Notes: generated by a model from the sequence alone, not told the origin. A stretch of 64,000 nt of DNA from Trebouxia sp. TZW2008 (GCA_002118135.1 BDIU01000154.1:248165-312164); one strand, 5' to 3'. Shown: positions 31,399 through 43,899, counted from the stretch's first letter. Made by a program: numbers and translations.

Positions 31399-34300
31399 AT
31401 GCAACATCTGCAGGTTGCGAATGGCATCGCGACATCGCAGTGTACCGGCATCTTTTGCAGACGGCTGCTGCACAATGTGCGCATTCATTGCAAGACCCTG
31501 AGCCGAACTGCAGCTTCTGGCGCAGTGTCGCTACGACAGAAATCGACACTTGAACGGGGTCACCACTCCGTTAGAACTTCACAAAACATGTCGCGTATTG
31601 CTGCCACGTCGTTGGCACAGGCAGAAGCGGCAAAGTCGCTAAATGCAGCGGGCGAAGTTGTCATCGTTACGACTGTAGGCTGTCAATTCTGTAAGCGGGC
31701 GAAGGAGTCGTTGCAACAATCGCAAGTAGCTTTTCGGGATATTGAGGCCAGCAATCAGCCAGAGCTGCTCACCAGGATCAAGGAGCTGACGGGCCGAAGA
31801 ACCGTGCCACAGGTTGCCTCCTCACTCCAGATTGACAAGCTGCATGCGCCTCTTACCCTTACGAACAAAAGGCAGACTTGATACAGATCTTTCTGGGGGG
31901 GCAGCTTCTTGGTGGAGCAGACGACTTAGCTCAGCTAATGAATGATGGCAAATTCCAGCAGCTTCTGCAACAAGCTCATGGAAAGCCAGCGCTCCCAGAA
32001 ACTCTCCAAAAAGCAGTGGACAGTGCTGCAAAAAGCACTCAGTCAGACATTGATGCAGCATTCAGACCTGCAGGCATGAGCACAGCGCAGTTCTCAAGAC
32101 TGCAACAAGTTGCTGCAGAAATGCAGCGTCACTTTGCAGTGTGAGTCTTGCTCATTGCAAGGCAGCTGCTGCCTTATCTGCAGTGACAAAGAACAAACAA
32201 CATCAGCAGCTGCATTGAGTGCTTGTGAAGCAGGCTATGGTGCTGCAAGCAATTGACTGCATGCAACTGTCCATGCAGGTCTCAGCACAGAAGCACAACT
32301 TTCTCAGCAGCTGAAGCATTGCAGTGGCTGTGTCAGCAACACAGCACGCAACAACAGGAAGCAAGGCAGACACTAAGTGAGCTGCAACAAGTGCATCAAG
32401 TCAGCACTGTTGGCAGTCAGGAGACAGCTTTGGCTGCTGATCTTGATGATGCACAGCTGGCGAATGTGCAGCTACAGCTTGTGAATGCAGCGCCTGCGCC
32501 GCAGTTTGGTCAGCTTCTCAACACTCACTATAACTGGTGAGGCCAACCTTGAATGCAACATTAATGAAGTGCCTAGCTCCAGAATGCCTTGGCGTAGCAA
32601 GATTGTCAGCAGTGCTTCATGTGTGTGATGTGTCGTGTCATGTCAAGCAGCATCAGTCTATATTTTGCTAAATTTTGTGAATGCACACGTTGTGCCAGTA
32701 TCACAGCTCATACAGTTGCATTTCTGGGGGATCATGGTGAGCCCTTATTGAAAGACTGAGTGCCATGAGGTGTATTGAGTAGCTGCTGCTACTCATACAG
32801 CACTATGTGCGTGGAGCTGCACGACCAGTCCAGCCACTGGTCCAATGTTTCTGCCATGCAGGTTTGGACCTGCCAGAGATCCTTCTCAGATCTCTTCAAG
32901 CCTCAGAACAATCATTCTATACCTGTACGATAAGCATCTGGCTTCAGATGGCAAAGCCCTGAATTATAAAGCGCTCAAGGCAGACCCAGCTTTCCAGACC
33001 TATGTCAATGCCACAGCCGAGCTGCAAAAGGCGGACCTGACGGCGTTGACTAGAGAGGAAAGAATGGCTTTCTTCATCAATATCTACAATGCCATTGTGG
33101 TGCATGCGCTTGCTTTATTTGGGCCAGCATCAAACCTGAGACAGAGGTGAGATTAGCTGATTGACTGTGCTGCTGAGCTGGTGCGATTTCTAGTTCAATT
33201 TCCACTGGTCCTCAGCAAGATTCGCCAAGCATCATCAGCTTCTCTGCGCATGTCCACTCAAAATTGTCGCAGCATGCACTGCTGAGTCAGCTTATACTTG
33301 AACACCTGCCGATACTGATGCAATGCTGAGAGCGCCTTGATCAATTTGAGTCCAAAACATATGCAAGGTACTGACCCAAACTGCCCTGTTTGCCCTGATT
33401 GAACATCTAGTACACATGGCTGCAATCAAAGGGCTGCTTACACCCTTCTCAGGCCTGCACAGGCTCAGCTTCTTCAATGCCATCAAGTACAACATAGGCG
33501 GGCAGGTATATTCAGCTAATGACATGGAGCATGGGGTGCTGAGGGGTAACCGCCCCAACCCCGTCAACCCCTGGGTTTTGCTTGGCAAGCCCAACTGGAG
33601 CTCTGGCTACTTCAAAGCCTCAGACCCGCGTAGCGCCCATGTAAGACGCCTACTGCCAACCTGTGTGCCTGACAGGTTCATTCCGCTATTTCCAAGTTTG
33701 CCCACTTCAAGCTGGCTGCGTAACAGCAACAGACCAGTGCGTTGCTCATGTGAGATGACTGCTGCCAGCCTTTGCTGTATATGCTGCGTGACTCTAGCTG
33801 TTTGCAAGTTTGCACCACTCACTATGCATTTGCAAGATCACACTTTCAAAACACCAGACCAGTGTATGGCTTGTGTAAGCTGCACAATACCAGCCCACAT
33901 GCATAAAAGCTCGATCCAGCTGTTTCCAAGTTTGCACTACTTTGAAGCCTTAGACCAGTGCATAGTCGATGTGAGTTGTCTGATACCGTCCTCTGCACAT
34001 TACAAGCTTCTGCAGCTGTTTCAACTTTGCACTGCTTCAAAGCCTCAGACCTTTGCAGTGCGCATGTAAGATTGATCAGGCGTCCATATCGCGACGCTCA
34101 AGACAAGCCTGCCTGGCGAGATAGGACTTGTGCCACACATGCCTAGCAGTATATGCTGGAACATGTAATTAACATTATTACTATTGTTATTACTACTACT
34201 ATTATTATTATGATGATGATGATTATTATTATTAGTATTATTATCATGTAAGATCGAGATGCCTGATGCCAGCCTGTGTGCATGTTATGTTCTTCTGATT

Positions 34301-35288
34301 GTCGCCAAAGGTGTACTTGTTCACAGCATCAGACTCCCGCACGGCACAGGTCATCTGTAACAGCAAGTCTTGTGAGACAAAAACCTGTGCAGAGTAGCGA
34401 CCAGCATTTGCACAATCGATCCAAATTTCATCACTTGTCTTGTTACTGTTGTTGAATTTTGACGTAGGTTGTGAGGCCAATGGACCCCCGCATCCATTTC
34501 GCCTTGGTGTGTGGGGCCAAGAGCTGCCCGCCCATCAAGGTGTATACCCCAGACAGCCTTGAGGATGGCTTGGACTCTGCCACCATGGCCTTCTGTGAAG
34601 GTCAGTCATTAGCAATTTGCCCCCATGAGTAGTCGTTGCATTGTTTCTGCAACTCAAGCAGTGTTGAATATACAGTCGTGTCTTACCTTCTGTGGTAGGG
34701 AGCTACTGATAACTTGCCACGAAGAGCGGCCTCTCCATTGTTCCTGCAATTCAAGCAGTGTGCATTCAAGCCAAGTCACTTCTGACCTTCTGTAAACCAT
34801 GTTGTCACTATGTGTGCGCAGGCAAGCCATCTGCTTTGCTGCCATAGCAAGCTCCAAGTCATGGTCAGCTGATGCTGAGCTGTCTAGCTGTTGATGCTGA
34901 GCTGTCATGCTGTCAATGCTGCGCTGTCATGCTGATGATGCTGAACATCAAAGCATCTCCATTGCCCATGGTCTAGGCAACACTTGCGGCAATAGCACGT
35001 TCCATTGCATCTGTATGTCGGTGCACTGTGCTGCCTCGTTAGCCCCTGCTTGTGCGTGCTTCAGGAGAAGTTGTGATCAAGAAAGAAGCAGAGACTGCTG
35101 AGATCTCAAAGATCTTCAAGTGGTACAAGCAAGACTTTGGGTCCCAGGAGCAGCTACTGCCATGGCTTCTACAGTATTTATCTGGCTCAAGCAAAGCTGA
35201 CTTGCAAGATCTGCTATCTGGTGTTGGTGCCAAGCACATCAAGGTCACATACAGACACTACGATTGGTCCCTGAACTCACAGGATTGA
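31399..35288 (+). CDS. Glutaredoxin–DEP–DUF547 multidomain protein
   Basis: Exons 31399–31812, 31887–32140, 32279–32536, 32862–33146, 33463–33640, 34468–34600, 35065–35288 give 581 aa in consistent phase. Residues 1–63 are rich in Arg, Ser and His (FCRRLLHNVRIHCKTLS...) and look like an organelle-targeting peptide; the alternative start at 31588 (MSRIAATS) would remove it. Glutaredoxin domain: VVIVTTVGCQFCKRAKES with a dithiol C95-x2-C98 site, cis-proline RTVPQ, and IFLGGQLLGGADDL. DEP-like segment: TTFSAAEALQWLCQQH (about 225–300). DUF547: REERMAFFINIYNAIVVHAL, FFNAIKYNIGGQVYS, DMEHGVLRGNR, DPRIHFALVCGAKSCPPI, and WYKQDFG. This architecture is known from plants and algae; the biochemical role is not established. 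The intron after 33640 carries repeated decoy donors. Confidence 0.88.
33607..34285 (+). repeat. Array of exon-edge/splice-donor copies in a DUF547-gene intron
   Basis: The exon end TTCAAAGCCTCAGACCCG...GCCCAT|GTAAGA (donor at 33641) recurs as diverged copies with donor-like GT sites at 33750, 33875, 33971, 34066 and 34248. Spacing is roughly 95–125 bp, with the last about 180 bp. The copy ending at 34065 still reads TTCAAAGCCTCAGACC...GCGCAT|GTAAGA. Confidence 0.8.
34168..34247. repeat. AT-rich trinucleotide microsatellite
   Basis: Imperfect ATT/ACT/ATG trinucleotide tract of about 80 bp inside an intron of the DUF547 gene, next to the last decoy donor. Confidence 0.9.
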
Positions 35289-35954
35289 GAGCGCCAAACT
35301 TGCCTGCCCAGTGTGGTTTTAAGACTGAGGGTACAGACAAGTTGAGTGGCTGTATGAGTGCAGCTGTTGATTGCAAGCGCCTAGTCTGCCAGCTTTCTTT
35401 TACATGTCTTGCTTGGAAGGCATGATTTCGTTCAGGCCACTGTCACTGGATTTGTTTTTCTGAATCATTCTGACTTTTTGGGATCTTGACTGTTTTGCAA
35501 CTTGCTTGCTTACCAAAGCAAGAGCACGATGTACCGTAGTTTGAGTTGAGCCGCATTGCACTACTGTTATTTGAGATATCAGCCACCCTGACTGTAAGTA
35601 ATTGAGCTTTGTGTGACAGGCCATAGCTGCAGTGTGCTTTGCACTGTAGACCAATTGGATCAAAGCTATTGCTGTCACCCAACAAACGTACCTCATCTTG
35701 GCGTGGTGTTGCGCCCTGGAGACGCTGCCCTGCAAATGCATCTCTGCATGCAACAGCTTCTGTGTCCTGCTGCCCTGTGATGCATGCTCAGACTTGATAC
35801 GCAGTGCCTGACTGGTCATGAGGCAGACCTCAGCAAGTCAGACTTTAAAGGAAACGCTGAAGTACAAAACAAGGGGAGGTAGAGCTTCTTGCTTACACAG
35901 CTGCAGATTACCGTTGAGATTGCTGCTATCGGAAATCTTGAAGCGACACAGAGC

Positions 35955-36141
35955 TGACCCGGACTCAGATCCTTAACCATATGGAGGAAAAGCCAGATTG
36001 TGCTGCAAGCAAAGCTCCATAGCAACATCACACGTTAAGACTGCAAAGTGTGTGCGATGACCAATGTTGCCACCCAAAGCTGAGACGCAATCTCGCCCGG
36101 ACTCAGCTTCTTAACCAGACGGAGGAAAAGCCAAAAAGTGC
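35955..36141. repeat. Duplicated ~50-bp segment
   Basis: CCCGGACTCAG, TTAACCA and GGAGGAAAAGCC occur in the same order at about 35957–36000 and 36098–36141. A weaker third echo begins near 36312. Spacing of the first two is about 141 bp. Confidence 0.7.
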
Positions 36142-39004
36142 TGCTCAAGTCTCTGACTAGAGCACTGGTCACACACAACACTTGTCTGTGATTTAAAAGC
36201 CCAAATTTGCAACATTGCTCTTGTGAGAAACAACAGAACAGAAGGTTGATCTTGTGAAAGGCTGCTCAGATGGAGAAAGTCAGGCGTTGAAGGGTTCAGA
36301 AACACAGTCCAGCCGGGACTACTTTTGAGGGTCCTAAACCACAGGCGGAAGGCTGTCATATGTCTCTGTTGTCCCCAAGCTGTGACCATCTACACCGTCA
36401 TAAGCCTCACAGATGACCATTTCCCCAAGCTCTGCAAGCTGCAACACCTCAACGGCAATAGCAAGTCAACCACATTGCTCCTGGCAAGTGCGGCGATTCT
36501 CATACATATTCTGGTGTACAGTCAACTGTCAGACCATGTAGCCTTGTTGCACATATGCTGCCCGTTTCTATGTGCTCATAGTGGAATTGAAAAAATGTAG
36601 GTGGGACGAAAGATAAGCTTCTGTAGTGCCTTTCTTACACAAAGTTGCCTGCAGCATCAAGCTCTCTGTCAGCGTTCTAGCTAGCTTTGCACTTACAATC
36701 TGAGGCATCTTTGAGACTCGCCACTACTCAATGCATGGTATGCAATTTTCCGTACAGTTTGAAGTGCAGGCAATTCAACAGCAGCATGCACACACAGCTT
36801 TGCTTGTGCAGCTACACTGTTTTCAGGCAAAGTACCAGCTTAAAATGGCAGTGCTGGCATGAGGGCTGCACCTTCTGAATAGCTGCAAGGGCTTCTGTAG
36901 CAGAATTGCAGCTGTATGCCACGTCGTTCTGCTGTGGCTTAGATCAATAATTCACACCTCATGCCAGCACACCGGGCAGGAGTGCACTCCTAACACATCT
37001 GCCAGATGCATGCCACCTTGTCCACCAAATACATGCCTTCATATCCACCAGCTCCAGAAAAGCATTTTGGAGGCTATGACCCTGCAGAACCAAGCCAGTG
37101 AGTAATCAGCTTTGGTCACTTCAGAAAAAAGTGTCCTCTCGGGATGTCCCTGGTGCACAAAGCTCATTTAAAGGTGCAGAGCTCAGTGCACCAAGCAGGC
37201 TGGACGACACAAGAAGAGGAAAAAGAAAAAAAACGACCGAGAAGAAGAGGATGAGGAAGAAGCAGAAGAAATGTACTGATCTGAGATCATGCTTTGTGAC
37301 ATGCCGCATCCATATCCAAGCAGTTGCTATCATACATACCACAAGTGCTTGATACAAATGACAGCTGGGCTGGTGACAGAAGCTTCACCTGCTGAATAAA
37401 GCTTGGGGGGCAGCAGTGCAAGCAGACCACAGTACTGTCGGTCCCATCAGTACCACCTTCAACTGTCTCAAGAGTCTCATCCCTGCACTTGCCACATACA
37501 GTACATGAGAGCCAGGCTGTGTGTCCTGACTCACTGCACCAGCCTTTTCACAGCACAGACCGCTGCGTGTGACATTTGGACTGAAGATAGCACAGTCAGC
37601 AACATGCAGCTTTGCTATGATGGGTAAGATGCAGCATGGGACGTCATGCTGGTGAGCACTTGCTGCTGGTGGGCAGGCAGACATGGGTCACAATGGACAA
37701 GTTGGGCACCACACACACATGCTAAACCTTGATCCAATGCCAATCTTTGAGCTGCCAAGCATGATTACAATGTCATGGCACAAAAAGCAGTTTCAGCTGG
37801 AGGCATGCCATACCTCTTGCTAGGTGTTTGCCATCAATCGCTCATACAAATGCATCAAGGTTTGACCACAAACCGCAGGCTGGCAATGCCCGATCTGCCT
37901 GAAGCAGACAATCTGCATTCAGTGGTTGGGAGACAGATTTCCACCCTGCCTGGCAACGTTCACTTCCTGCACAAGCAATAAAGGCAGATCATGCTGCTTC
38001 ACTTTCGTGTAAGCATGGACAGCAGTGACAGCTCACAGAGCTTTGTCAGACAAAGCACGTGTGCATGCCTCAGTTTCAGCAGCCTAGACAGCTGCCATAC
38101 ACAACGCAGAATGCAGCCTTGCACCGATCCTGTATGCATATCCGGTCATGCACGTGCAACTCACACACAAGCAGGCGATTGAGCCAGGAGGCAAGGTTGC
38201 ACCTGTGAGCTCCTGAGCTGTCGATCTCAGCCCTTGAGCTGTGACCCTCTGCAGCTGCAAGCCCTGGGGCTACATGTGGGCTTTAAGTATTTGCTGCGCC
38301 CAAGTTGACATGCTACTGCCCCCAGTCCCTGTGTATGAGGGCTGTGGAACGTTGCTGTGGCGAACCCTCGGGTCACTCCCTCAACCTTGTGTGAAGGCTG
38401 AAGGGCCTTGGCGGCTTGCTTCATTGAGGAAGCATTCTTTTGCCCCCGCAAGATAAAAGTGATTGATGATGACTGTTTGGAAATTTGCTTCCTGGGACAC
38501 ATGATGCATGCATATCATTTATGATCACGACTGCATAATAGTGAGGTGATGCTGACGATGACTCTACGGTGAGACGGTTTGAGATACAGTGCTTTGGCAA
38601 GTTTGCGTCAGTAAAGCTTTGAGAGTACAATTCAGATGCAGAAGCAGAGCAATGCCTATTATGCTCACAAGCAGCAACAGCCAGGGTATAAGCAGTGACT
38701 GTACCTGTCAGGCTTGCCACGCAGGCACTCCTTCTGCTGTGAAGCAGGTGCACTGCCAGCAACCAAGTGAAGTTGGGCTGGCATTGCAGATCCTAGGAGG
38801 AGGACCTTGTCCATAACTTGGCATCATCATAGTCTTGCCCATGACGCCTCTAAGGGTCGTCCTTAGGGCATGTCCGGCTCTCTCTCTTTGGCACAGCATT
38901 TTTGCTGTGGAAGCAGTGCTGCTGTACATCTGCTCAGCTGTTGTATTTCTCAGGCTGTTCTGCTGACTGCTGCACAGGTGTGCAGCTGCTTTACAACTGC
39001 GGCA

Positions 39005-39490
39005 TGCTGTACAGAGCAGCTTTGCAGGAATGTGTGCAGTTTCCGACCTGTGTGTCATGCGTCTGAGGCTTTTGGCCATCTTTGCTTGATATCAGTGGCT
39101 GTGTCTTGGTGTTGGCTGCTGTACACAGCAGTCTAGCTGTGCAAGCAGGTCACAGTACCTGACCAGTGTGTGTACATCTGAGGACCTTTGACGGTCCTGA
39201 TTGTTGGTCTGTGGCTGTGTGACAATACTGGCATGCTGTACACAACAGCTTGGCAGTGCAGGCAGTCCTCAGTGCCTGACCTTTTGAGCAGCCATATGGC
39301 TGCCTTTACCACATGCACGCTACTGTGTCACAACTGCTGCATGCTGCGCACAGCATGCAGCAGTTGTGACCACAGCAATTTGACTGTGCACACCAGATCA
39401 GCTGTATGACATGCTGCTATACTGTACCCAACAGCTCAGCTGTGCAAGTAAACAGTATTGTCTGACCTCTTGGCCTACATCTGAGGCAGG
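39005..39490. repeat. Four diverged copies of a CTGTAC...CAGCT...CTGACC segment
   Basis: Copies start near 39005, 39115, 39232 and 39408. Each has CTGTAC(A/C)(C/G)A, a CAGC(T) stretch, GTGCA(G/A)G and a CTGACC or CGACCTGTG block, and several end in ATCTGAGG. Confidence 0.6.
39327..39370. repeat. Perfect 20-bp inverted repeat (hairpin) with 4-nt loop
   Basis: The arm GTCACAACTGCTGCATGCTG at 39327–39346, loop CGCA, and the exact reverse complement at 39351–39370. It lies about 500 bp downstream of the USP-A stop. Confidence 0.9.
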
Positions 39491-39864
39491 CTGGGTATCT
39501 TTGGCATGTATCTGTGGCTCTTATCTGGATGGCTGTGAGACAGCCGTCCTGCTGTACGCTGTCAAAGTCTGTAATTGAAGCTCTAATATTGCAGCCTGCA
39601 TTTCTGTCTTTGCACTGCGTTGCAAATAGCACCTCCTAGTGCAGTGCATGTGCCTAGCTGAGATGCTTTGTACAGGATCTGCAGGCGCACTGCAGTGTAG
39701 CTGTGCAAAGGCATGCTGTCAGGTTGTGTCATGTCGGCTATCTGACATGCTGTAAACTACTGTGCTGTCTGTTGCTCTTTTGATGCTATAGGTGTCCCAA
39801 TGTCATTTAGTAATCCCAGGCAGCAGCAGGCGGACTGGGTCCTGCCGGCCCCTTGCGGTAGCGC

Positions 39865-42800
39865 TCAGTTGCGGGAGGGTGCCCCCCTCTGGCTGCCTGC
39901 CACTGCTGCTGCTGCAAGGCCACCGATGCACAGCACAGCGCCAGCAGCGGCAGGGTGGTCCTTCACAAAGCCCTTCAACCCACTCACAGCACGACCAAAG
40001 AAGCCCCTATAAGGCACATAGTGGAAATGCCTCAGAGTGCTACCGTGTGACGGTGGAATGACAACAACGCAAGCGAAAGCTGGAGAAGGCAGGTGTGTTG
40101 TTGACATTTTATGCACAAGCAGGCAGCTGCACTGCTGCCAAGTGTTGTCATCAATTGATGATTGCTGGTTGCTTGATAGCAGCAGCTGAGTCAGGAACAG
40201 CAACAAAAGCAGCAGTGATAGTGGGTACTTGAAATGCATTGCCCCAAGCCATTTGCGTACAAGCTGCTTGACCATTGTTTCAAGAACATGCATTCAGAGC
40301 CAATCTATGCTTGCCCATTGACATGTTAAGGATGCTTAGCATATAGAGTTGTCCCAATGAGAGCATGTCCGTTATGTCTTACCTTTTGCGCCTGGGTGGC
40401 TCCTCACAGCTTTTTGCAGAGGACTTGGCCTCCTTGGAAGCTGAGTCAGACTTGCTGCTTTTGGGGATCTTGCTTGATGTTCTTTGGCTTATCTTGGCTG
40501 TCTGTACAATGCTTGCCTTTGGAGGGGGAGTTGTCTTAGGAGGGGTGATAGTTTTGGCAGGGGCGGCAGTCTTCGTAAGGGGGGCTGTTTGGGGAGGGGT
40601 GATGGCCTTGGGAAGGGGGACTGACTCAGGAGGGGTGATTGTCTTGGCAGGTGTGGTCGCCTTGGCAGGGGGGGCCGGGTCGGCAGGGGTGGTTGACTTG
40701 CCAGGGGCGGTTGGCTTGACTGTCTCTACAGTGCTTGTGTCGGGAGGGGTAGGTGACATGACAGGGGGGTTTGCCTCAGGAGGGGTGGTCGTCTTGGAAG
40801 GGGCATCAGAAGTGCTGACTCTGGTCTCATTGCTGCTCTGAAGGGGGCGGTAGGCCTTGACCAAGCTGGCTCTGCAGCAAACATTGCAGGCTGACTACTG
40901 CTCACGCAAATGAGCATATGCTTCACAGAACCTGTAGCAACTGCCACACAGCTGCATGCAGCAGCCAAGGAACTACCAAAACACCACTTCAGATTTGCAG
41001 CCTGATGTGAATAACTTTGCACTCACTCCTGACTGATCACTCATTGGCTCTAGACTAAAGAAGCAGTTTCAACAGCATGGTACTCCATCACGATGTCATA
41101 GACGGAAACCGACATCGTATATGATGCACACTCATGCAGCGTTGCAGGTACATGCAATATCCAGTGAAGCATTTTGGCAGACCCATGCAGTGCACAAAAC
41201 ACAGATCAGCGGATTGAAGTAAGCACATAGACGTAGCTACCTGCTAAAGCTGTCAATTCTTGGTGCACAGCCTGAAGGTGCAGTTGCAATCTGATGTGTC
41301 TGATGCACAGCCTGGGATGATTCTGGCTGCTGCTTGTTGGTCTCCGTCTGCTTCCCAAAGAGCTCAGCAAAGTACAGTGCCCTCTGTTCAGCAACAATCT
41401 GCCTGCGGTTCTTCTGCTGTGCCTTGGCAGCAATCATCTTGGCCTCTGCCAACATGCGCTCCTGATTTTCCTGCTCTAACAGCTGCAGCTGCTGCTGGAC
41501 GGCCAGGGGGGGTCGGGTGACTAAGGGGGTGGGGGTGGTGTAGAGACTCAAGTCTGGGATGTCCACCATTTCAGGGAGCGTGGGCGGCATGTGGTCAATG
41601 CTGAGATGCCTTGTGGGGGTTGGCACACTGCATATACAGCAAAACATGGTTCAATTACAGTGCCATGTGGGTTGCTTGTGCGCATGGTAGCAACAATTTG
41701 AGCGAAAGAGATGCTTGTGCATCAGCAGGCCAGAGAATATAGCTGCTTTGAGTGATGTTGACAGCTTGCCGACGCCAAAGCAGATATACAACATCATCTG
41801 CACATGTTTGATTCAGTCGTCCATCATGTTGAGCTTTCACAGAAGCAATTGCATGCAGCTTGTATATAGTTGACATCTGCAGCATACAATGCCTGGTCCC
41901 AACTTCTTGATCATCTGCCTTGTTGATTGTAGCACACAGCAATAGCTTCAATGCAGTGAAACAGCACAATGTGTCAAGACAACCCAGACGCAACATACTT
42001 GTGGTACACCAAGCCGACAATCTCCTTCTTGAAAGACAGGGGCTCTTGCACCCAGCGCTTGCATGTGTCATCTCTATGGATCCATCTGTCATGAAGGACA
42101 TTCTGAAAGTAGGTGTAGTGGCCACCACCGCTGCGACTGCCATGGTGCAGAATGCCACCGCCAAGCTTGTAATCATACCCCCACCCCTCAGTGGCTGGGT
42201 GCTTTGCACAAAATCTGGTGATGTCCAAGTCCATTGAGTACTCAAGCTCCTTTGTGCACTTCTTGCCATGGACCTGCAGCATGACAAGAATCGTATGGTC
42301 AAGTCAAGCACAATAGCAGCAAGTCCATTGTGTACTCAAGCTCCTTTGTGCATTTCTTGCCGTGGACCTGCAGCATTGCAAGAATCACATGGATGAGGGA
42401 AGCACAACAGCAGCTTGAAAGGCAAGGAGAGGCAACTCAGGTCACTGGTCAACCCTTTGCGACCTCAACACAAGTACAGTAGCTTGCTGCGACCTGTGAG
42501 CAATGCAAGCTTTGCATGCTGTCCGCCAATCTTGCATCATTGCAAGTCCCATGCGTTCATGAGTCATTGTGTCACAACAAACACAAGCAAGCCGTCATGC
42601 ATACAATTGAGTTTGCGAGACAGCATTGCAAGCTGTAAGACTTCGGACCTGCAACAATCTGAAATGCAGCATGAGTGCAATATTTGGTTAACAAGAGTTC
42701 CACTCAGTCCATGAGCTGGCGCTCATGCACTGGTACAACCCTGACTCTGTGCACGGCACGGAGCTGCTCAGAGGCTTGCTGTGGCATTGTGAGCAACTCA

Positions 42801-43899
42801 AGCTTTGCATGCTAGCATCCTCTGCATTATTGCAAGCACAGGCACACCATGAAATACCAGCTCATTGCAAGCATTACAAATCATGCCCATGAGTTGACGC
42901 TCATGCCATTGTTGTCAGTGACGCACCGTTGCCCTCTTGAGGTTGATGATGAGTGTGGGCGGTGGCCTAGCAATCCTTGTACACATTGTGCCATGGACCC
43001 TGTCACTCTTCTCCTCCCCTTTGCAGCAGGCCATGGGCTCGTTGGTCTCTGCCCCCAGGAACAAGGCTTCAAGATTGCCCTCTAAGGTGTTGGCTGCTAG
43101 GATTGGGACATGCAGGATCAGGTTGGACTGAGGCACTCCTAAGCACCTGGACGTCTGGCATTGCTGCTCGCCACAGGTGAAAAATGACTGCAGGTTGACT
43201 GTCAGAATCTGCTTCAGCATATCCTGCGCGCCAATAGCATTGCAGTGTCAGGCTTACACATTCAAAGTCTATCAAAGAGGCAACTGCATGCTGTGCATGT
43301 CTTTGCACACAAATGAAAACAGTCTGTTGCACACTGAAGACACTTGTCCAGGTATGGAAGGTCATGCTTTGCCACTGACAATCTCTGATCAGACTGCCTT
43401 GTGAGCATGATCAAGCACTCACCTTCTCGCGGGCAGGCATGGAGTCAAAGAAAGCGCCTAGCAGGGCCTCCAGGGCATCTGCCCAGCAGTGCTGGTCTTG
43501 CGTCAGAGCCTTGTGGCCATAAGCGTTCACAGCAAGAAAGCTGTCTTGGTCAGTTCTGAGAGCATCCAGTAAGCCCTCGGCGTTCAGCCTGGTCGAGCCT
43601 TGAATGACACGCCGGCAGTTGCGTACCATATGCGTCCACACACAAGATGCGGTTGAGTCATCAGCACACATCGCAGCCATCTCCAAGACCTGGCTAAAGA
43701 TGGGTTCTCTCATCAACAGCTGGAGGTTCACGTTCATGTAGCAACTGCAAACCAACGAGATGTCAGCAGTGAAGATGGCTGGATAGTTTTGATGTACCGA
43801 TAGGTGTATCAGCAGCATTGCGTTGCACCTGTTTTGGCCCGGGAGGTTTATGAAGCCAGCAGGGGCAAACCGTAGATCATTGCCTCTGCTCGCTGCCAT
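39865..43899 (-). CDS. Ubiquitin-specific protease (USP-A) with Pro/Thr-rich region and hydrophobic C-terminal tail
   Basis: Cysteine protease predicted to remove ubiquitin from proteins. Exons 43899–43829, 43744–43423, 43223–42927, 42273–41999, 41627–41241, 40871–40383, 40006–39865 give 660 aa. The Cys box is split by intron 1: GFINLPGQNS then CYMNVNLQLL (Cys25). The finger region has FFTCGEQQC and CCKGEE. PTLIINLKR leads into the His box GGGHYTYFQ (His282), with RWIHRDDT (Asp298/299) as third triad residue and IVGLVYHK closing the fold. Next come a Gln-rich coiled-coil (LQLLEQENQERMLAEAK) and a Pro/Thr/Lys-rich low-complexity exon. The last exon is GFFGRAVSGLKGFVKDHP followed by a Gly/Ala hydrophobic stretch, probably a membrane tail. 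Paralogous to USP-B, same strand, 679 bp apart. Confidence 0.86.
42227..42373 (-). repeat. Tandem copy of an exon start and its splice acceptor in USP-A
   Basis: The first 47 nt of the His-box exon plus its CTGCAG acceptor (42227–42279) are duplicated just upstream in the intron at 42321–42373. About 44 of 47 exon positions are identical, with a period of 94 bp. The copy keeps a usable-looking acceptor and an open frame, then runs into intron sequence. Confidence 0.9.

Larger units (their letters stand above)
35289..39864. other. Intergenic region between convergent genes
   Basis: About 4.6 kb between the stop of the DUF547 gene (+) and the stop of USP-A (-). Contains duplicated segments at 35955–36141 and 39005–39490 and a 20-bp hairpin. 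A highly charged short frame at about 37190–37287 (Lys/Arg then Glu runs) is the only hint of coding but has no supported gene model. Confidence 0.5.

Noticed and set aside
36111..36389. 92-codon minus-strand frame
   Set aside because: Overlaps repeated segments at 35955–36141 and has no recognisable domain or splice partners.
37190..37287. Highly charged short plus-strand frames (Lys/Arg then Glu runs)
   Set aside because: A purine-rich stretch gives charged peptides in two frames at once; no upstream exon could be linked.
40365..40841. 158-codon Gly/Val-rich plus-strand frame
   Set aside because: Exact antisense of the Pro/Thr-rich exon of USP-A, which has phase-matched splice sites.
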